Origin: Atriophallophorus winterbourni
Lineage: Eukaryota > Platyhelminthes > Trematoda > Plagiorchiida > Microphallidae
Direction of reading: 5' to 3'
Length of the DNA stretch: 64,000 bases
NCBI GenBank assembly: GCA_013407085.1
Contig: JACCGJ010000663.1
Location: 124,001-188,000 of the forward strand
In this document: piece after piece, positions 57,469-64,000 of the stretch
Position numbering within the stretch: the stretch's first letter is position 1
How the letters are laid out: every line of letters begins with the position of its first letter
Notes under the pieces: generated by a model
Told to the model about the DNA's origin: nothing
What the model saw: the letters and a program-made list of their open reading frames with translations, nothing else
The model's database searches: none
Made by a program: the position numbers and the translations under genes

Positions 57469-57867
57469 AGGCTAATTTTAGTTCATTAATCATTTCCATA
57501 GGAGACAAGCATTAATGCAACTTTTGCGGGTGTTGCATAACAGGACGTTGATGCCAAATTCAGGTATGCTAATTTCACATAATAGTGTGTGAACTGGAGT
57601 CCAACTGCTTAGTTGACTAACTTCTCCACCCTGCATCTGTTCGGTGATGTGGTTAACACTACTGACCGCAAATCATTGGCTTAAGGCTCATTTTATTTCA
57701 TTAATCATTTCCGTAGGAGTCCAGCATTGATGCATAACAGGACGTTCATGCCAAATTCAGTTATGCTAGTTTCACATAATAGTGTGTGAACTGGACTCCA
57801 ACGGCTTAGTTGACTAACCTCTTCAGCCTGCATCTGTTCGGTGATGTGGCTAACACGACTGAGAAAC
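57469..57867 (+). repeat. Tandem direct duplication of about 190 bp
   Basis: 57469-57669 and 57682-57867 share CATTAATCATTTCC, CATAACAGGACGTT, TTTCACATAATAGTGTGTGA and TGCATCTGTTCGGTGATGTG. The second copy runs into the CR1 reading frame and includes its first codons. Confidence 0.9.
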
Positions 57868-59807
57868 AAAGTTATCAGCTTAATTCGAGATGATAAACAA
57901 GCGTTCCAATCGCAATTGATTACTCAGATGCACCAGAATCCGAAGCTCTTGTATAGACTTGTAAACGATAGAACAAATATTAAACCAGGAGTCTTTGCCC
58001 TGAAAACTTCGTCCGGCTTCACAGAATCCATAAATCAGACCGCTGACCTGTTAGCAGACTTTTATGCCGGAGTTTTTGCGCCGAAATCCATGGAGCCTGA
58101 TCAGGAACCAATCGTTCGACTTGACCGACCGACCTTGAGTGAAGTATTGATTACTCCGATGGTGGTAGCGCAGTACTTACGAAAATTAAACGTAAAGAAA
58201 TCTCCAGGACCAGACGAGATAACTCCAAAGCTGCTCAAAACCTGCCATGCGCAGCTATCTGAACCTCTATCTTGCATGTTTAATAATTTGCTCCAAGCTG
58301 GCGTAGTGCCACAAGACTGGAAACTGGGACAAATAATACCCATTTACAAAGGTGGTTGCCGTTCTGATGTTAAAAATTACAGGCCGGTGACCTTGCTGTC
58401 TTCGGTATCAAAAGTTTTTGAGCGAATAATAACCGCAGAAATCGTGCGACATCTGGAAACGAATCAACTTTTGGCAGTTGCCCAACATGGATTTCGCAGA
58501 AATCGCTCTTGTCTAACAAATTTGCTGACAAGCTTAGACGATTGGACGAGGATTGTAGATGCGGGGGGCTGTATTCATGCGTGCTACCTGGACATTTCTA
58601 AAGCGTTCGACAGAGTTGATCATAATTTACTCTTGAACAAGCTAAAGAAACATGGTGTTGTTGGAAGACTATACGAATTGCTAAGAGATTACCTCAGCAA
58701 CAGACACATCCCAGTTCGTGTGGACTGCCTATTATCGAAGAACATCGATGTCACTAGCGGAGTTCCACAAGGCTCAGTGCTTGGACCAATACTGTTTCTA
58801 GTCTATATGAACGATATACCACTACCAAATGATAGTAAGATGGTTTTGTTTGCTGACGATATAAAAGTATGGAAGCAAATCAGAAATGCTGACGATTGTA
58901 TCTTGCTGCAAAACGATTTGAGTACTTTGTTCAACTGGTCATCTGAAAATAAACTGTCATTGAATATGCAAAAGTCGAAGATGATTCAGATTGGTTGTGA
59001 CCTTGGCTTTTCCTATCCACACAAGCTCGGCGACATAAACCTGGAGTACACCGAAGAAGAAAAGGACCTCGGTGTCTCGATTTGCGGCAGTTTGAAAAAT
59101 GGTCTACAATGCGAAACCGTTTACAAAAGCGCGTCTCGTTTGCTCGGCATGCTACGGCGGATATTTGGACGTTTTCCCCGTGGTGTTTTCCTCTGATGAT
59201 GAATACATATATACACCCGGTTCTAGATTATGCCGCACAAGCCTGGACACCATGGCTCCAAAAAGACATCTTACTCCTGGATCGCATATACCGGAGAGCT
59301 TCTAAGCTTGTCATTGGTCTCGAAAATATGTCATTCGCCAGGCGACTCAGACAACTGGAAATGAGGACACTTGCACAAAGGAGAATGCGAGGTGATCTCA
59401 TCCTCGCATACAAAATACTAACTACTGTTTCCCACCCCCTGGATATATTATTCCACCTTCGAACTTCCAGCAACAGCCGTGGCCATGGTTGCAAGTTGGA
59501 AATACCACATTCCAAACGGAACTGCCGCAGGTATTTTTATTCGGTACGTGTGTGCTTTGCTTAGAATTCCCCACCTTCCGATTTGGTAAGCTCAAACAGC
59601 TTATCTATATTCAAATCAAAACTTGACGATTATATGAAAGCTAATCCGATTTTTTCCCCAAACTATTAATCAGCTATCATTGTCCCATTGATTTTGATTT
59701 TATTTATACTTATATATATATACATTTGTACCTATATTTCCACCCTGTGTTTATTGTAAAGTTAATTGCTTTTTCAACCATAAATCTTGAATCTGAAATC
59801 TTGAAAG
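57841..59807 (+). mobile_element. CR1-like LINE with best-preserved reverse transcriptase
   Basis: The frame 57841-59196 (451 codons) carries the full RT core: KSPGPDEITPKLLK, VPQDWKLGQIIPIYKGG, VKNYRPVTLLSSVSKVFERI, QHGFRRNRSCLTNL, CYLDISKAFDRVDHNLLL, TSGVPQGSVLGPILFLVYMN, catalytic LFADDIKVW and NKLSLNMQKSKM. One frameshift near 59180 moves to 59165-59564 (MMNTYIHPVLDYAAQAWTPW, RDLILAYKIL-like GDLILAYKIL). A TAG at 59562-59564 (probably once TGG) precedes NSPPSDLVSSNSL and a stop near 59669. The tail TCTTGAA repeats end at about 59807. The endonuclease domain is absent (5' truncated). Confidence 0.92.
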
Positions 59808-61440
59808 CAAACTAACCATTCGGTTTGTGGTGTCAATCTCGTACAACACATGTAACTTCGTATCTCCCGTTTCACGGTTCAACAGAGACGCTTTTCACTT
59901 TCGTTTACTCATAAGTATGTTTATGACCAAATGAAAGTGTGCGTAAATCACGTTAATAACTGGATTTTCATTTTCAACGTTACAATTCATGATGAAGATG
60001 GATGTGCCACTTTCGTAGACTGGCAATTATTTTTCAAGAGACTGGATGGTTTACTTCTGTAAGTTGAAGGTTTTGCAGGCATCACTTGCGGTACGAAATT
60101 TGGAAGGCCAGTACCCTGATTACTAGATTGGATGATTAGCTTTATCCAATCAACTTTGAAACAATGTACAAACCATCATCTTTATACCGGGGAAGTGAAT
60201 GCCACTGGAGGCTTAAGAGCGAGGGCTACATAGGCATAACAAGGTATAGTAGGGCGATCCCCTATTACACCTCGACGTAACAAATAATGCGCTTGTGTCG
60301 TATAAGGGCATTTTCATCGGTAAGCTATATCCAATGTGCTGATCGTTTGTCCTAAGGTTGGCGGAGCGAATATAATTAACATTGTCTTCAAAGTTTAATT
60401 TTATTTACAACTATTCTACTGCCTCAAGGCTAAGTAAAACTAAGCTTGCTATCCACACCCTTTGGCGACAAACAGTCAGAAACCGTTTATGGCGTGCTAT
60501 TGCACGTGTGTGCACTAAGCTTTATGCAAACTGCCTTTCTCATGAATTGAACTGCATGTTCATACAATGTTTATGCTGGAGTCAGGTGGCTAAGGTCAGC
60601 AACCACAATCAAACATTCATCTTGATAACCATGTAATTTGCCAGCTTAATCTGTCAACTTGCTGACCAATGCTCGATAAATTCAACCTGTTTCGCAGCTT
60701 GTGCCTGTGCCAAATTTAGATTATATTGAAATTCATGTTTCGACTTGCAGCCGATATTTTGCTTGACAGCTGACGATTTCATTTATATGATGATGAAATG
60801 AGAATTTCATTAAACCTGTTCAGCCGTGCTTGTCATTGATTTGCCATTTCATCCCAGTATACAGTTTTTGATTATAGATGTTGTGATATTAACTCTCTAA
60901 GGCTTATAATCGGTCATAAATGTAAATGGAGTTAAAGACTGAATTGGCCATAACAAATTACATGTCCATGCGGAATATCGACAGTTAGATACGGAAATAA
61001 GCTTTGGTATATGCAACAAGTATGCTAGTATTGAATAATCGGAGATGAATAATGTAATGGCTAACAATTTTGAAGATTGCTCGATGATTTATTTGTACAT
61101 GCCCAATCCTTACTTTATAACAAATCCAATATTTTCGCAACGATAATACAATGAAGATAATGATTGTGGATACCAATTCTAAACTGACGAAGCGAAAATT
61201 CATATTTCCGTGCATTTTCATCTCATTCATCTCATACATGAAGCATATTTCGAAAAGATTGAGCAGCGTGATGATGCGGGGCCTTTTACGATTCAAGATT
61301 CGATTAGGATGCAAGTTCAGCATACCATTCCTGAGAGATTTTCAGTTGCTTCTATAGAAATTTGTGATCACGGTGTAGTGGAGCAACAACGTGATAGTTG
61401 ATTATGTAAACAACAGCGACAAGATAAAATGTTAAAAAAT
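59808..61440. other. No supported gene
   Basis: AT-rich; short frames only. A segment near 60410-60490 (TCAAGGCTAAGT, ACAGTCAGAAACCG) weakly recalls 47095-47150, but the limits are unclear. Confidence 0.45.
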
Positions 61441-61444
61441 CTCG

Positions 61445-62275
61445 GCTGCTTCAAGCGAAATGTAAAATGCTGCAGCTTGGGAAATCTCTGCACCACACGT
61501 ATCAGCTTGGCACGCAAGATCCCTTCTGGACCACAGCAGAAAAAGATCTTGGTATCTGGGTTTCGTTTAACCTTAAGCCTAGACATCATTGCCGGATGGT
61601 GTACAATAAAGCTTGCTGTATCTTGAGTCTTCTCAAAAGAATATTCCGGATTTTTACGCCCGAAACCCTACCCCGGGTAATTAACACGTATATACGTCCT
61701 GTTATTGAATATTCCATCCAAGCCTGGGCACCATGGCTGAGGAAGGATATCGAACTACTCGAAAGGATTTATCATCGTGCTACAAAGTTGGTCTCCCGGT
61801 ACAGAAATTCGCCTTTCACAGAGCGAATGTGAAAACTGAACCTACACGATTTTACCCAACGGCGGATACGTAGTGACCTTATGTTGACCTTCAAAATCCT
61901 GCATTCTGTAAACCATCCCCTTAAACACTTGCTAAAGCCCAATGACCTTACTCGAACACGAACGCATTCAAAGGCTTTAATCATTCCGCATTCTCGATTG
62001 GATATACGTCGTAATTTTTTCTCAGTAAGAATTTGTTTCACTTGGAACTATTTGCCTGAAGAAATCACACGATCAGAATCTGTTGAGATTTTCGCTTCCA
62101 AACTCGATGAGTTTATGATGAGCCATGCGGTATGCGAGTGCCCCTATTGATTTTTGAGATATTCTATATACTTTTTTATATGTTCCATATACCTTGTCAT
62201 CCTATGGTTATTGTTAAGCTTAATGCTTTTTCTACCGTAAAATTTTCTGAGTTCTGAGCTCTGAGTTCTGCTAAG
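61445..62275 (+). mobile_element. CR1-like LINE, 5' truncated
   Basis: Frames 61467-61832 and 61881-62150: TAEKDLGIWVSFNLKPRHHC, YNKACCILSLLKRIFRIFTP, VINTYIRPVIEYSIQAWAPW, ERIYHRATKLVSR, then MLTFKILHSVNHPLKHLLKP, IPHSRLDIRRNFFSVRICFT, WNYLPEEITRSESVEIFASK. Only the region after the RT is present. It ends with a short-repeat tail (GAGTTCTGAGCTCTGAGTTCTG, 62245-62266). Confidence 0.88.
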
Positions 62276-62701
62276 GAAATACTGACTGGGTTTTTCGACA
62301 AGGCTAGATAAGTGGATATACGGTAATGTATACAGCTTGTAAAGAATATAAACCCACCCGCAATACAATGTCGTCGAGGATATGTAGCACTGGAGTATCA
62401 CTGTACCATGACAACTTTCAAACAGCTCCGTTTTACAATGAATCTACTGGCTGAACAACACCAACAAAATGAATCTCGTTCGACCTACCGGTTCAGAACC
62501 CGTGCGTTTTTCATGCGGGTCCAAATATTGCGGACATGGAAATCCGAGATAGATCTGGAAAGATTAGGGAATATTTACTATTTAAGATTTAGGCTTTTAT
62601 GGTTAATATCAAACGAATAGTTTACAGATGACATTATGCTAACAGAATTCTAAAATACGAGAGGTATAGTCTATCCACTAGCACTATCCACTATCGACTA
62701 G

Positions 62702-62765
62702 CCCAGTGGTTTCCGAATTTTTCAGTGCTCCGTTCCCCTAAAATCGTTTAATGTGCTCTCACACC
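62702..62765 (+). other. Possible hAT-type transposon end
   Basis: CAGTGGTTTCCGAATTTTTCAGTGC followed by CGTTCCCCTA resembles the common hAT terminal repeat CAGTGGTTC(T/C)CAA... No partner end or target duplication was confirmed. Confidence 0.25.
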
Positions 62766-62938
62766 ACTTATAAAATGACAAGAGAAATGATCAGTGTACG
62801 AACACAGAATAAGCATATATATATATATATACTATGGTGTTGTACAGCTACAAATTTTTATACCATAAATTCTTGAAGATCGACACTTCTTGCAATTCTA
62901 AAAAATGTTATGATTTATCTCGGTATGATGAAAAAATA

Positions 62939-63302
62939 TTAGTTAGGATAAATGTCGTGTTATATAAACGGGATGTAGGGTGGAATTACTACGCATAAAT
63001 ACATCCAATTTGTTTCTGAAAATCCTTTCACTAGATGATTGTACAACATCTGGCGGTAATGAGCTCCATAAGAAACAAACGCACACTGAATAGAAGAACC
63101 GACGGCAGTTCCGGTGAGAATGTGGAATATCCAATGCCAGTGGGTACGTGTGGTATGGCTTGACCGGAGGCGAAATATATGAGTTCATAATTTTCTAATT
63201 TAGGGTGAGATCAAATCGAACCCGTCTGCGAGGCAGTGCATCAAAATAAAAATGAACCAGTCGATCCTCATATGGTAGGTTGCGGAGACAGCCAAGAAAT
63301 CT
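62939..63302 (-). mobile_element. CR1-like 3' fragment, inverted arm 1
   Basis: Minus strand: NLPYEDRLVHFYFDAL near 63285-63240, then ISPPVKPYHTYPLALDIPHS, NCRRFFYSVCVCFLWSSLPP, SERIFRNKLDVFMRSNSTLH. It is the reverse-complement counterpart of 63602-63965. Confidence 0.88.
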
Positions 63303-63379
63303 GGAAAAGCATCTCGCACCCCATGGAATGCTGTCTCGCACCCCTGGATGGGAAACCAGGAAATTACCATTAGTGGAAG

Positions 63380-63965
63380 TCTGAAGAAATAATGCAATGC
63401 GAACCCGTGTACAACCGAGATAACCGCATGCTCGGTCTGCTTCGGCGTATTTTTGGACATTTTTCCCGTGAAAAATCCCACCTGCTCATAAATACGTATA
63501 TTAACCCAGTGTTTGATTACTCAGTGCAAGCTTGGGCACCATGGCTACAAAAGGATATCAAGATGCTGGAGAGAATTTATCACAGAAAAACTAAAATGGT
63601 TAGCTGTCTTCGCGACCTCCCATATGAGGATCGACTCGTGTATCTTTATATTGATACACTGGCTAGCAGATGGGTTCGATTGGATCTAATCCTAGCTTAC
63701 AAAATAATGAAATCAAAGATGCACCTTCTGAAGCATCTATTTCGCCTCCGGTCAAGCCATACCACACGTACTCATCCACTGGCATCGGATATTCCACATT
63801 CTTTCTGGAATTGCCGTCGATTCATCTTTACGGTGGGCGTTTGTTTCTTATGGAAATTCTTAACGTCAGACGTAGTACAATCATCTCGTGAACGGATTTT
63901 CCGGATCAAGTTAGATATATTTATGCTCAGTAATTCCACCATGCATCCCGTTTATATAACTTAAT
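63380..63965 (+). mobile_element. CR1-like 3' fragment, inverted arm 2
   Basis: 190 codons: YNRDNRMLGLLRRIFGHFSR, LLINTYINPVFDYSVQAWAP, LERIYHRKTKMVSCLRDLPY, LDLILAYKIMKSKMHLLKHL, NCRRFIFTVGVCFLWKFLTS, IFRIKLDIFMLSNSTMHPVY and stop. Post-RT domain of CR1. It pairs with arm 1 across a spacer of about 300 bp. Confidence 0.88.
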
Positions 63966-64000
63966 TGAGAAACTTCACACGGTATTTATTCTAACGAATA

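Noticed and set aside
1..64000. CRISPR arrays, bacterial operons, phage or toxin-antitoxin systems
   Set aside because: No spaced short repeats, ribosome-binding-site gene chains or such domains; the window is clearly eukaryotic.

Overview
The window is nuclear DNA from a eukaryote, most likely a digenean trematode (liver or lung fluke type). This rests on four things: a Ty3/Gypsy element of the CsRn1/PwRn1 type with the unusual CHCC gag finger; many RTE-like and CR1-like non-LTR elements of the kinds common in flukes and schistosomes; a Penelope-like element; and a conserved gene with 31-bp and 28-bp introns at its 5' end and a roughly 3-kb intron at its 3' end, a size gradient known from schistosomes. 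No bacterial genes, operons, CRISPR arrays or tRNA/rRNA genes were recognised. Species cannot be named from the sequence alone.

Layout. 1-2,290: no recognisable gene. 2,300-6,790: a graveyard of RTE-like elements on both strands, including internally deleted copies and a head-to-tail junction. 6,954-10,718 (minus): a complete ribosomal protein S3 gene with four exons; its last intron carries two more RTE 3' ends. 11,198-16,011: a nearly full-length CsRn1-like LTR retrotransposon with both LTRs, a CTAC target duplication and all gag/pol domains, but broken by stops and frameshifts. 16,750-21,690: two older Gypsy copies, one with a scrambled domain order, separated by a CR1-like 3' end. 22,024-22,395: a possible two-exon small gene. 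22,530-23,640 (minus): a CR1-like LINE relic. 25,159-28,759 (minus): a BEL/Pao-like LTR element with odd LTR ends and a 56-bp minisatellite. 29,184-36,905 (plus): an unrecognised six-exon host gene with its poly(A) signal. 37,601-37,830: inverted Penelope-like 3' ends with a hammerhead-like core. 39,401-42,842: a candidate terminal exon (minus) and a 1.3-kb direct duplication around a 20-N gap. 43,800-44,736: candidate exons of unknown genes on both strands. 48,238-50,080 (minus): a LINE interrupted by a 250-bp repeat. 54,590-64,000: nested CR1, Penelope and RTE elements, including the best-preserved CR1 reverse transcriptase (57,841-59,669).

Only RPS3 is a certain host gene; the 29-37 kb gene is probable; four others are weak candidates. 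Everything else identified is mobile-element sequence, nearly all inactive. I found no convincing new multi-gene system. The best leads are the hammerhead-like Penelope ends, the head-to-tail and internally deleted RTE copies, the rearranged Gypsy, and the unrecognised six-exon gene with its reading-phase anomaly.
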